Below, one piece after another: positions 11,275 to 23,700 of a stretch of DNA of 64,000 nt (position 1 is the first letter of the stretch; each line of letters opens with the position of its first letter). Where the stretch lies: contig CM050449.1 of the NCBI GenBank assembly GCA_027563935.2, positions 57,801,949-57,865,948 of the forward strand, in the 5' to 3' direction. The notes beneath the pieces were generated by a model. It was not told where the DNA came from, did not search any database, and saw only the letters and a list, made by a program, of their open reading frames with translations. The DNA is from Costus lasius. Lineage: Eukaryota > Streptophyta > Magnoliopsida > Zingiberales > Costaceae. The translations under genes were made by a program, and so were the position numbers.

Positions 11275-12425
11275 ATTCCTGCAGCAACGAACACAATGAG
11301 CTTCAATGTGCGATCCCTACTGGAAAGGGAGAAGTTTGCTGGGCCGAACTTCTCTGACTGGTTCGGACACCTTAAGATCGTTCTTAAGGCAGAGAGGAAA
11401 CTGTATGTCCTCGAGACGGCTGTGCCGCCGCAGCCCGCTCCGAACGCCGCAAGGGCGGTTCGGGATGCCTATGAAAAGCACGTCAATGATAGCATTGATG
11501 TCGCTTGCCTGATGCTAGCGTCTATGACGCCACCGCTGCAGCGTCAGCATGAGGATATGTCGGCTATAGAAATTATAGCGAACCTCAAGATGCTATATGC
11601 TGCACAGGCGAGGACAGAATGCTATAATCTGACGAAGCTCTTCTTTCAGAGCAAACTGGCTGAAGGGAGCCCAGTGGGAGCTCACGTGCTCAAGATGATT
11701 GGGCACAAGGAGGCTCTGGAGAAACTGGGGCATACCATCAACCAGGAGCTTGCTGTAGACATAATTCTACAGTCTCTTCCGCCTTCTTTCGATGCGTTCA
11801 TCATTAACTTTAATATGAACAAAATCGATTGTACTCCGGCAGAGCTGTTGAATATGCTCTTGACTACTGAGGAAACTCTGAAGGGAAAGCCTTCAACCTC
11901 TGTCTTATTGGTTCCCTCAAGGAACAAGAAGAAGGGGAAGAAGGGCAAGGCCCTTGTCAAGAACTATAGTAAGGCTCTGAAACAGAAGGTAAAGCGGTCG
12001 AAGGACAACAGGTGTTTCCACTGTGGCCAGCTGGGTCACTGGAAAAAGGACTGTAAAGCGCTCCAAGGAGATAAGAGGGGAAGCATCGCTTCTGGCTCAG
12101 GTATATATGTGACTGAGGTCATGTTATCTTCTTCTACCATATCATGGGTGTTGGACACTGCATGTGGAGTTCACATTTGTTCAAATGTACAGGAACTCAA
12201 GAGAAGAAGGCAGGTGGGACAGCATGAGGTAGACCTAAGCGTTGGAAACGGGGCACGGGTTGCTGCTGTTGCTGTAGGAGACTATTTCATTTCTTTACCA
12301 TCTGGCATTGTATTGGAATTAAACAATTGTTATTTTGTACCCAGTATTACCAAGAATATTATCTCTATTCCTGCTCTTGTCAGGAAAGGATTTGCCTTTG
12401 AATGCAATATTTCAAAGTGTGTTTT
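11275..12425 (+). pseudogene. Element B gag and protease start (5' part of split gag-pol)
   Basis: Gag-pol opens at ATG 11296, or seven codons upstream at 11275 if spliced from the LTR. It encodes a copia Gag followed by a basic Lys-rich stretch, one CCHC zinc knuckle (CFHCGQLGHWKKDC, about 12012-12053) that binds RNA, and the start of protease with LDTACG in place of the usual D-S/T-G. The reading frame breaks at 12425 where a minus-strand solo LTR is inserted after GTTTT; its continuation is at 14112. Apart from the insert, the frame is continuous and has no stop, about 1294 codons in total. Gag would form the virus-like particle in the cytoplasm. Confidence 0.88.
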
Positions 12426-14106
12426 TGTAGGAACCCCTAATAAGGGGGGGGGGGGGAAACCCTATACATGCGCATCTAGCATGCAATGCGGAAAAAGGGC
12501 TTCTAAAGATCGCATATGAACTATATAATCAACTTAAACCAACTTAAGATCATGATATGATCTTACCATTGCCATGGATGGAAGGCGGCTTGGAAGAAGA
12601 AAACAAGGTTGATCTCCTCCAAAAGGTGCGCACACAAGAAGACAAAGACTACTCCCTTCTCAACTTTGTGCTAGCAAAAGCTTCAAGGGGTCTTATCGCA
12701 TGAAGGAGATGATGAACTCTTGGCCGATCTTTCTTCTCGTCACTTTCACCACACAAGAAAGTGTGTGTCGTCGAGAGCAAGATGATGGAGAGGAGCGTTA
12801 GCCAAACTTGTGATCGAATGTGGAGACATTCATCACAATTGTCAAACCGAAATGCCATAAATGGCAAGTCATCAAAGCTTGCGTTATGCGTTCACATGAA
12901 GTGAACCAAACGCATAGCTCTCCTCTCACATGAACCAAGCGCTCACATGTGAGCCGGTTCAATTCAATTGGTCCAATGACCAAACCAAATCAGCCCAATA
13001 ATCGGTTCAGACCAAATTAAACCCTAAGGTTCAAAATCTGACCGTTCATCCTTTTAATGCTCTTGATCTCTTCGATCTAGCATCCACACTCTCGATCTAA
13101 GCTTACCGATCTCAAGCCCTAATCAATCAAACATGATCAGACTGGATCTCACTTACAATCAGAGTTTAATCTCCTTTAAACTGAACTCGAACAATTCAGT
13201 CCACACGATCTGACTTAAGTAGCCATATCATCAAATTGTGCGACCCTAAGGGTTTCCTTTAAATGTCGGTAACGATAACTTACGTTATCACGATCAGCGA
13301 GGGGTATCTAGCAACACATCACTGTCTCCCGATATAAAGGAAAGAGTCTTCCAAGACTCCACCCAACCACAGCATAAGTGTGAATCAACTCACTAGGCAT
13401 GCATGATTCCTTTGCCACTGGATGTTCTTATTGGACAAGCATGTCAAGCCTGTAACTCCAATACGATGAGCATGATTAGATCAGATGCACATAGTCATCT
13501 GGGTATGGCCATACACTTCTTCAATCATCTCATATAGGGGGGGCCCTTTAGAACATCACACTCCTTAAACAAGGAGACGGCAATCCTTTATCTATCACAA
13601 GTGCCCTAACCTGACTCAAGCTCACCATCCAAGATAGTCTATAATCATTATGTTTCAAATGATATTGAACTACCTCAAAACAATGACAATCATCATTTAG
13701 AAACATAAGTGATCTCAAGTCAAAGGACATGTGCCACTTAGTGCTTACAAGGATCATTCACATTGTGACAAGCAATGGAATATCCGAGTAGGGTCTGTCC
13801 AGTACATCCAATGTACCCATGAGTCTACATCTTATTCCATGCTCGAAGCATCCTATAAGATTAGCACTCATATCAGTCTCAATCATATCAAGGCTGTCTC
13901 ATGTTCACCAAGATATCTCGACTAAGGACATATAGCCTGTCAGCCTAGCTGAACAGCTTTGAGACATTATTCAGAAGTACACTTATTACAGCAGACAAGG
14001 TAACAACCTGAATAATAACCATGCCTTTATAAACTTAAGAGTTTATTACATGATACTTATACAATCCCAAGGCCTCAAACATTAGCCTTAAGGGCATACC
14101 CCAACA
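12426..14106 (-). mobile_element. Solo LTR (copia family 2) inside gag-pol of B, minus strand
   Basis: The left end TGTAGGAACCCC and right end CATACCCCAACA give the reverse complement of a family-2 LTR, 1681 bp. It is flanked by GTTTT (12421-12425 and 14107-14111). Removing the insert and one GTTTT restores the protease-integrase linker frame seen in the relatives. A G-homopolymer sits near its left end. The exon-like triplets are at 12567-12575, followed by GTAAGA, and the palindrome at 13274-13289. Confidence 0.93.
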
Positions 14107-14111
14107 GTTTT

Positions 14112-16866
14112 ATCTTGTGATAATATTGTGTATGCAACTGGTTCAATTAACAATGGGTTGTTCATGTTGGACATGGAAAATTCTATACAAAACATTGATA
14201 ATAAGAAAGCCAAGTATGCTGATGACAGCACCTTGCTATGGCATAGTCGTTTAGGCCATATTAACGAGAAGCGCATTAAGCGGTTGCATGATCATGGACT
14301 GCTGGGATCATTCTCCTATGAGGAGATTGATACATGCAAAGCTTGTTTAATGGGTAAAATGACGAAGTCACCTTTTTCTAATAAAGGTCAAAGGGCTTCA
14401 GGTTTACTTGACCTTATACACAGTGATGTGTGTGGGCCATTTAGTAAACATGCCAGAGGTGGCTATCAGTACTTCATTACCTTTACTGATGATTTCAGTA
14501 GGTATGGGTATGTCTATTTGATGAGACATAAGAGTGAATCTTTTGACAAGTTCAAAGAGTTCAAAAATGAAGTACAGAATCAGCTAGGCCGAAATATCAA
14601 GGCACTTTGCTCAGATCGAGGTGGAGAATACTTGAGTCATGCGTTTACTGACTATCTAAAGGAGTGTGGGATTATCTCACAGCTCACTCCGCCAGGAACA
14701 CCGCAATGGAATGGTGTGTCCGAGAGGAGAAATAGAACGTTACTTGATATGGTTCGTTCTATGATGAGTCAGGCTACTCTTCCATACTCCTTTTGGGGTT
14801 TTGCACTGGAAACAGCTGCAAAGGTACTAAACCGAGTGCCATCCAAGGCAGTTTCAAAGACGCCATATGAGTTATGGTATGGGAAACAGCCGAGCTTGAC
14901 ATTTATCAGGATCTGGGGTTGCGAGGCTTATGTCAAAAAGCTCGCCTCTGGGAAACTGGAGAGCAGATCTGAGAAATGTATCTTTGTCGGTTACCCTAAG
15001 GAAACTAAGGGTTATTATTTCTACGATCCCAAAGAGAACAAAGTTTTTGTTGCTCGGACGGCCATATTTCTTGAGAAGGAATTTCTTTTGCAAGAGGCCA
15101 GTGGGAGAGAAATAAAGCTGGATGAGATTCCAGAGGAAGGACAAAGTAGTCAAGCACAGTTGGATGTGCCTGAGCCGGTAGATCAGGTTATTGAACAACC
15201 TGAGGCTCAAATAACACGGGAACCGCGAAGATCGGGAAGGATCCGTCGTCAGCCTGAGCGCTATGACGGAGTCTACATCATTGATAATGATGAACCCCTC
15301 ACTTATGCGGATGCGGTCAGTGGACCGGAGTCAGCTAGATGGCTTGAAGCTATGCGAGCCGAGATGGACTCCATGTCAGATAACCAGGTCTGGGATTTGG
15401 TTGATCCGCCTCCGGGAGTAATCCCTATAGGCTGTAAATGGATCTTCAAGAAGAAGATTGACATGGATGGTAACGTTGTTACCTATAAAGGCAGGCTAGT
15501 TGCGAAAGGTTTCAAACAAATCTACGGGTTAGATTATGATGAAACTTTCTCTCCTGTAGCCATGTTTAAGTCTATTCGGATTCTTTTCGCGATAGCAGCA
15601 TATTATGATTATGAGATCTGGCAGATGGATGTGAAGACAGCTTTCCTTAATGGAAATCTGGATGAGGATGTGTATATGACACAACCTGAAGGTTTCACTA
15701 ATCCATCAGATCGTCATAAAATATGCAAGTTAAAGAAGTCCATTTATGGACTTAAGCAAGCATCAAGAAGCTGGAATATTCGTTTTGATGAATCAATCTC
15801 TGAGTTTGGCTTCATCAAGAACGAAGATGACCCGTGTGTATATAAGAGGTTTAGTGGGAGCGTAATTACATTCCTAATCCTCTACGTCGATGATATCTTA
15901 ATCATTGGAAATGATATTCCTGAACTGCATGCTGTTAAAGCATGGTTAGGAAAATGTTTCCAGATGAAAGATTTAGGAGAAGCAGCCTATGTGTTAGGTG
16001 TGAAGATCTACTGGGATAGATCCAAGAGGCTTCTTGGGCTGTGCCAGAGTACTTACATCGATAAAGTCCTGGAGAGATTCCATTTAGAGAATTCTAAACG
16101 TGGATATCTTCCAGTCAGACATGGTCTGAATCTTTCGAAGAGTCAGTGTCCACAAACACGGACTGAGAAAGATGAAATGGACAATACGCCTTATGCTTCG
16201 GCTATTGGGTCCATTATGTATGCGATGTTGTGTACTCGCCCAGACGTCGCTTACGGGTTAAGCGTGACCAGTCGATTCCAAAGTAATCCAGGTTTGGCGC
16301 ACTGGATTGCAGTCAAGAACATTATAAAATATCTGCAGAGGACCAAAGATATGTTCTTGATATATGGTGGTCAGGAAGAACTCAGTATTGAAGGATATAC
16401 TGACGCTTCGTTCCAATCGGACCAGGATGATTTCCGATCGCAATCAGGCTATGTTTTTAGCTTGAATGGTGGAGCAGTGGTGTGGAAGAGTTTCAAACAG
16501 TCAACTGTTGCTGATTCCACAACAGAAGCCGAGTATGTTGCAGCCTCGGAAGCATCCAAGGAGGCAGTGTGGATTCGTAAGTTCGTGAGAGAACTTGGTG
16601 TTGTTCCTTCGAGTGCAGATCCTTTGGTTATCTTCTGTGATAACACTGGAGCAATTGCACAAGCAAAGGAACCACGGTCGCACCAGAAGTCCAAGCACAT
16701 ACAGAGACGGTTTCACTTGATCCGGGAGATCATTGATCGTGGCGAGATCAAAATATGCAAGGTTCATACAGATGACAATCTGGCAGACCCGCTTACCAAG
16801 CCTCTGGCGCAGCAGAAGTATGAGAAGCACTGTAATAATATGGGTTTGAGATTTCTCAACCATTAG
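14112..16866 (+). pseudogene. Element B integrase, reverse transcriptase and RNase H (3' part of split gag-pol)
   Basis: A continuous open frame of about 912 codons covering the copia order integrase-RT-RNase H. Integrase shows a HHCC zinc region (WHSRLGH, CKACLMGK) and catalytic residues in SDVCGPF, SDRGGEY and WNGVSERRNRT. RT shows QMDVKTAFLNG and YVDDIL. RNase H shows YTDASFQSD, TEAEYVA and CDNTGAI, and the protein ends at 16866 shortly before the polypurine tract. The domains look undamaged; the gene is a pseudogene only because the solo LTR separates it from its start and Gag. With a separate promoter this part could still make enzyme, but none is evident. Confidence 0.9.
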
Positions 16867-16886
16867 ATTAAGTGCAAGTGGGAGAT

Positions 16887-18606
16887 TGTTGGGGTATGCC
16901 CTTAAGGCTAATGTTTGAGGCCTTGGGATTGTATAAGTATCATGTAATAAACTCTTATGTTTATAAAGGCATGGTTATTATTCAGGTTGCTACCTTGTCT
17001 GCTGTAATAAGTGTACTTCTGAATAATGTCTCAAAGCTGTTCAGCTAGGCTGACATGCATATGTCCTTAGTCGAGATATCTTGGTGAACATGAGACAGCC
17101 TTGATATGATTGAGACTAATATGTGTTCTAATCTTATAGGATGCTTCGAGCATGGAATAAGATGTAGACTCATGGGTACATTGGATGTACTGGACAGACC
17201 CTACTAGGATATTCAATTACTTGTCACAATGTGAATGATCCTTGTAAGCACCAAGTGGCACATGTCCTCTGACTTGAGATCACTTGTGTTTCTAAATGAT
17301 GATTGTCATTGTCTTGAGGTAGTTCAATATCATTTGAAACATAATGATTATAGACTATCTTGGATGGTGAGCTTGAATCAGGTTAGGGCACTAGTGATAG
17401 ACATAGGATTGCCGTCTCCTTGTTTAAGGAGTGTGATGTTCTAAAGGGGCCCCCCTATATGAGATGATTGAGATAGTGTATGGCCATACCCAGATGACTA
17501 TGTTCATCTGATCTAATCATGCTCATCGTATTGGAGTTACAAGCTTGACCCGCTTGTCCAATAAGAACATCCAGTGGCAAAGGACACATGTATGCCTAGT
17601 GAAGTTGATTCACACTTGTGCTGTGGTTTGGGTGAAGTCTTGGAAGACTCTTTCCTTTATATCGGGAGACAGTGATGTGTTGCTAGATACCCCTCACTGA
17701 TTGTGATAACGAAAGTTATCGTTACCGACATTTAAAGGAAACCCTCAGGGTCGCACAATTTGATGATATGGCTTACTTAAGTCAGATCGTGTGGACTGAA
17801 TTGTTTGGGTTCAGTTTAAAGGGATAGAGGCTCTGATTGTAAGTGAGATCTGGTCTGATCATGTTTGATTGATTGGGACTTGAGATCGGTAAGCTTCGAT
17901 CGAGAGTATTGATGCTAGATCGGTGAGATCAAGAGTATCACGAGATCAACGGTTAGATATTGAACCATTGGTTCAATGAGATCTAGACCATGGCTTGGGC
18001 TGGTTTAATTTGGTTCTTGAACCAAATTGAAATGGATTGAAGTGGCTTGAACCGGTTCACAAGGGTGAACGCTTGGTTCAAGGGGTTAGGCGTTTTGGTT
18101 CGGTAATGGGCGCATAGCTTCATCTCTTCCATTTATGGAAAGTATTGAAGGCGACTTCACCTTAACGCCAAAGCGTTTTGAACGCTCGACTTCACTCCTC
18201 TCTTCTCAACGTTCATCCTTGGAGGTGAGGGCATTCGGACGAGAAGAGGAGGAAGGTTGCTCTCGCCAAGCTTGATCTCCAAATCTCCTTCACGCGACAA
18301 GGGATACTTTGGAGCCTTGCTAGCACAAGGGACGTTCAAGGTGTAGGCCTTCTTCTTCTTGTGTGCGATTCCTTTGGAGAAGTTCTCTTTGAACTTTGCT
18401 TCCAAGCCGACATCCGATCTATGGCATTGGTATGATCACATTCTTGATCTAATGAAATATTATAGTTGATCATATGAGCACATAAGCGATTGAATTCTTG
18501 AAACCCTAGCAAAATGCATGCGCCCCCTTTAAGGGTTTTCGCCCCCCCCCCCCCTCTTGAAAGGGGTTTTTAACCGCTTGCGCTCCCCCTTGAAGGGGAC
18601 CCTTCA
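16887..18606 (+). repeat. 3' LTR of element B
   Basis: 1720 bp, starting TGTTGGGG after the polypurine tract and ending CCCTTCA before the CTTCA target duplication. Differences from the 5' LTR that I found: GACAGACC vs GACAAACC, GATTGTCA vs GATTATCA, GATTGTG vs GATCGTG, and one base plus length in the C-tract. Confidence 0.93.
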
Positions 18607-18918
18607 CTTCACGCAAGGAAGAGAAATTCAACCAGCCAAGGGCGCACATCATCCTTTGAAGAAACGATCAGGACTCCTTGGTGTCTTTGCTAGCACAAGG
18701 AACACAAAGGAAGAAAGTCTTTCTCATCTTGTGTGTGACTTCTTTAGAGAAGAGGCGCTCGCCCCTTACATCTTCCAAGCCGCCTCTTACATCATGGCAA
18801 TGGTAATACTCTAACTTGCTCTATACAAGGTTGATCATGTGCTCATGTCATGCGATTGTTTAGAATCCTATTCTTCATGCGGCTTGTTGTAGTCGATTGC
18901 ATACTAGAATATCTCTCA
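18607..18918 (+). repeat. LTR2, segment 3 of 3 (end of the 5' LTR of element C)
   Basis: Continues LTR2 after B and its CTTCA duplication and ends ATCTCTCA before the primer site. It holds TTGCTAGCACAAGG (18687-18700) and the triplets ATG-GCA-ATG at 18794-18802 followed by GTAATA. The three LTR2 segments sum to about 1.63 kb. Confidence 0.9.
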
Positions 18919-20742
18919 GTGGTATCAGAGCCAGGTTGTTTGACTTGATGCATATGATTGCCTTCTTGTGATCCATGCTTAAGTTATTGGGTAGATCTTG
19001 TTTATGTTCACATGCGACTACATGATGCACATGTTTACATACTTGCTTGCGCATGTGATGTTAGATGAATCTTAACATACATAATTTGCGCGTATGTTGT
19101 TTTTCAAGCAAAATTATCTTCATGCGTGACTCCACTAGATCTATTAGTGCGCCTACTTCTAACACTTAGACGGGTTAACAGTTTTGAAGTCGTTAGTCAA
19201 GTATGGACCCAACAGCCTAATCGGACTATCTGACAGCCTGGATGGGTGGCTGGATAGCACCTGTGCGCAAACTGTACAGGTGGCTATAAGCCGACTGCAG
19301 AAGGGCGTGTAGCGATGTCTGTTTGAGGCGCCTAGTGAACGATCATGATTATGGCCCGGGGTCACACCCGCTTGCCGGAGATCATGTGGGACGTTCAGCT
19401 CTTAAGGCATGCATAGTCGACCATTGGGTCGACGCAAGTCAGTTATGACTGGGTGCGTGCAAGGGCAGTGGGTCTGACTTGGTCTGACGAGTGGATATCT
19501 GTTAATGGACCGTTCTAAGGTAGTGGGGCACATAAGGAAATAAAATTCATGCCATGGGCTTTTCTAAAATTTTATTTCTGTTTGGATCACATGTAGTACA
19601 TGTTTAACATGTTGCATTGAGTATATTGAGTGTTTATTTAATCTTATGTGGGTTGCCCTATTTTGTATGCTGTGCTGGGGCCTGCGAGCCTGGAAATTAA
19701 TATATTTGATGTGATCTGCGAGTCACATTTGAAATTATATCAATGTATAATTGACCTGCGAGTCAATCCATGTCTAGATAGTTTTTAAAATGTAATTTTG
19801 AACTGACATGAGAACACAGCACAAATGGCAGAAGCGTTTGCAGCTATTGGCGTCACTAGGTGGGAGGTCTAGAGTTCGACTCTAGAACAGGTGCATTCTG
19901 TCTGGTGGGCGCATTTGAGCTACAGATGGCGTTTGGGGCCGGGCTAGGCCCCATGAAGTACAAGGATGCCATAAAGAGCTCAAATGAAGATTTAAGTCAA
20001 ACTAGGGTTTCACTTATATTTTTTATGGGCGTTTACCACATAAGATAATTGTGCTTTCTATTTACTGTTTTAAGTAATATTAGCACATGTATGTTTTATT
20101 CTTCTGCTATCACTATAGAATTTGCATGATAGTAAGAAGATAAAAGACCGATAAAATCCAACGTCAATATCAAGCTTTCGATTGCCTTCTGACGCGAAAC
20201 CTCACTGTTCTGACTATCGTTGGGGCCGTGTTGTACCCACTCAGTGGGCACGCCTAGCTATCCTCAGACGGTGCGTGATTACACCTACATGCTACAGAGA
20301 AGGGATTTATCGCTTCTCGTTGCTCAGCATAGCACGTGGTGGTCTAGGAAGTAGGTCAGGTCAGCTTGACCATATAGGCTACATGTTGGGCATATGATAG
20401 CTATATGGAGGCAGCCATCTGAGGAATCAGAGATTCTGTTGTACCAACTCAGTTGGCACAGTCTTCTGGATTGCCTAGATGAAGGGGAATCGCACGGGTT
20501 GGCGATTGGTATGGATTGCCTACCAGTGATTAGTGCTTGGGCTCTCTGTGCACCTTATCTCGCCTGAGCGGGATGCGGAGATCAAGTATGAAATCTTGAT
20601 CCCATCTCACTAAAAGAGTTTAACTCTTTCGGGCTGTTTTATTGGATTTTCAGTCAGATAAAATAGTGAGAAGAGAATCACTCTTAAGTCCTGGAATGAT
20701 TCTAACATGGATATTGACCTTGTTGTTCTTGCTATGTTGTAG
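18803..20742 (+). other. Leader of element C, proposed intron upstream of gag
   Basis: About 1.94 kb with no credible protein. It contains the primer site, the paired hairpins (20224-20255 and 20432-20466), a CTAAC branch-point-like site near 20702 and the acceptor-like TTGTAG ending at 20742. Near 19868 a tRNA T-arm-like string with GTTCGACTC (Pol III B-box-like) occurs; D has a diverged equivalent. Confidence 0.5.
18920..18937 (+). other. Primer binding site of element C
   Basis: TGGTATCAGAGCCAGGTT matches the complement of the initiator-Met tRNA 3' end over 18 bases, the longest match of the elements here. It lies one base after the LTR end. Confidence 0.92.
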
Positions 20743-20763
20743 ATTCCTGCAGCAACGAACACC

Positions 20764-23700
20764 ACGGGGCTCAACTTGCGATCCATATTGGAAAAGGAGA
20801 AGTTTGCTGGGCCAAACTTCTCAGACTGGTACAGACAGCTGAATATTGTCCTCAAAGCTGAGTGGAAGCTGTACGTCCTTGAGTCGGCAATGCCGGCTCA
20901 ACCCGCTGTGAACGCCGCAAGGGCGGTTCGAGATGCTTATGAGAAGCACGTCAGTGATAGTACTGATGTCGCTTGCCTTATGCTTGCGTCAATGACGCCC
21001 GAGCTACAGCGTCAGCATGAGGATTTGTCTGCTATTGATATCATAGCAAATCTGAAAATGCTGTATGCTGCACAGGCAAGGACAGAACGCTATAACTTGA
21101 CGAAACTTTTCTTTCATAGCAAACTGACTGAAGGAAGTCCAGTGGGAGCTCACGTACTCAAGATGATTGGGTACAAAGAAGCTCTAGAGAAACTGGGTCA
21201 TACCATCAATCAAGAACTTGTTGTAGACATTATCTTGCAGTCTCTTCCGGCTTCTTTCGATGCGTTCATCATTAATTTTAATATGAACAAAATCGACTGT
21301 ACTCCGGCAGAATTACTGAATATGCTCTCCACAACAGAGCAGACTCTTGAGAAGGGAAAGCCTTCATCCTCTGTCTTGATGGTTCCTTCAAGGAATAAGA
21401 AGAAGGGGAAGAAGGGCAAAGCCCCTATCAAGAGCTACAACAAGGCTTTGAAACAAAAGATAAAGCGGTCAAAGGACAACAGATGTTTCCATTGTGGCCA
21501 ACCAGGTCACTGGAAGAAGGACTGTAGAGCGCTCCAAGGAGAGAAGAAGGGAAGCAAGCCCTTCACTTCTGGCTCAGGTATTTTTGTGATTGAAGTCATG
21601 GTTGCTTCTTCTATTTCATGGGTGTTGGACACTGCATGTGGAGTTCACATTTGTTCAAATGTGCAGGAACTTAAGAGAAGGAGACAGGTGGGACAGCATG
21701 AGGTGGACCTACGAGTTGGAAACGGGGCACGAGTTGCTGCTGTTGCTGTAGGAGAATATCACATCTCTTTACCATCTGGAGTTGTATTAGAACTTGACAA
21801 TTGTTATTTTGTACCAAGCATAACAAAGAATATTATTTCTATTCCTGCTCTTGTCAGGAAAGGTTTTTCATTTGAATGCAAAACTTCACAGTGCTGTATT
21901 TCATATGATAATATTATTTATGCAACTGGGTCGATTAACAATGGGTTATACATGTTGGACATGGAATGTTCTGTACAACAAATTGATAATAAGAAAGCCA
22001 AGTATGCTGATGACAGCACCTTGTTATTGCATAGTCGTCTAGGCCATATTAACAAGAAGCGCATTAAGCGGTTGCATGACTATGGACTGCTGGGATCATT
22101 CTCCTATGAGGAGTTTGACACATGCAAAGCTTGTTTAATGGGTAAGATGACGAAGACTCCTTTTACTAATAAAGGTGAAAGAGCTTCAGGTTTACTTGAC
22201 CTTATTCACACTGATGTGTGTGGGCCATTTAGTAAACATGCCAGAGGTGGCTATTCATACTTCATTACTTTTACTGATGATTTCAGTAGGTATGGTTATG
22301 TCTATTTAATGAGACATAAGAGTGAATCTTTTGACAAGTTCAAAGAATTCAAAAATGAAGTACAGAATCAGTTAGGCCGAAATATCAAAGCACTTCGATC
22401 AGATCGAGGTGGAGAATACTTGGGTCGTGAGTTTACTGACTATCTGAAGGAGTGTGGGATCATCTCACAGCTCACTCCGCCAGGGACACCGCAATGGAAT
22501 GGTGTATCCGAAAGGAGGAATCGAACCTTATTAGATATGGTTCGTTATATGATGAGTCAGGCTACTCTACCTTACTCCTTTTGGGGATTTGCACTGGAAA
22601 CAGCTGCAAAGGTGCTAAACCGAGTGCCATCCAAGGCCGTTTCAAAGACGCCATATGAGTTGTGGTATGGGAAATAGCCGAGCTTGACATTTATCAAAAT
22701 CTGGGGTTGCGAGGCTTATGTCAAAAAGCTCGCTTCTAGGAAACTGGAGAGCAGATCTGATAAATGTATATTTGTCGGATACCCTAAAGAAACTAAGGGT
22801 TATTATTTCTATGATCCCAAAGAGAATAAAGTATTTGTTGCTTGAACGGCAATTTTTCTTGAGAAGGAATTTCTTCTGCAAGACGCCAGTGGGAGAGAAA
22901 TAAAGCTGGATGAAATTCCAGAAGAGGGACAAAGTAGTCAAGCATAGTTGGATGAGCCTGAGCCAATAGATCAGGTTAATGTTCAACCTGAGGCTCAGAC
23001 ATCACGGGAACCGCGTAGATCGGGAAGGATTCGTCGTCAGCCTGAGCGCTATGACGGAGTCTACATCATTAATGATGAACCCCTCACTTATGCGGATGCG
23101 GTTAGTGGACCGGAGTCAGCAAGATGGCTTGAAGCTATGCGAGCCGAGATGGACTCCATGTCAGATAACCAAGTCTGGGATTTGGTTGATCCGCCTCCGG
23201 GAGTAATCCCTATAGGCTGTAAGTGGATCTTCAAAAAGAAGACAAACATGGATGGTAACATGCTTACCTATAAGGGCAGGCTAGTTGCGAAAGGTTTCAA
23301 ACAAATCTACGGGATAGATTATGATGAAACTTTCTCTCCTGTAGCCATGTTCAAGTCCATTCGAATTATTCTCGCGATAGCAGCATATTATGATTATGAG
23401 ATATGGCAAATGGATGTGAAAACCGCTTTCCTTAACGGCAAATTAGAAGAGGATGTGTATATGACACAACCTGAAGGTTTCATTAATCCGTCAGAACGTC
23501 ATAAAATATGCAAATTAAAGAAGTCCATTTATGGACTAAAACAAGCATCGCGAAGCTGGAATATTCGTTTTGATGAATCAGTTTCTGAATTTGGTTTCAT
23601 CAAAAATGAAGATGACCCGTGTGTATATAAAAGGTTTAGTGGGAGCGTGATTACTTTCCTAGTCCTCTACTTCGATGATATTTTAATCATTGGAAACGAT

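Larger units (their letters stand above)
7776..18606 (+). mobile_element. Ty1/copia element B (Angela/Tork-like), with nested solo LTR
   Basis: A structurally complete element with 5' LTR 7776-9493, Met-tRNA primer site 9496, long leader, gag-pol, polypurine tract and 3' LTR 16887-18606. It is flanked by CTTCA (7771-7775 and 18607-18611). The two LTRs (1718 and 1720 bp) differ by about 3-4 substitutions plus a C-tract length change, so the insertion is recent. A minus-strand solo LTR (12426-14106) splits the coding region; apart from that I see no stop codon in the frame. It sits in LTR2 of the A/C complex. Confidence 0.93.
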
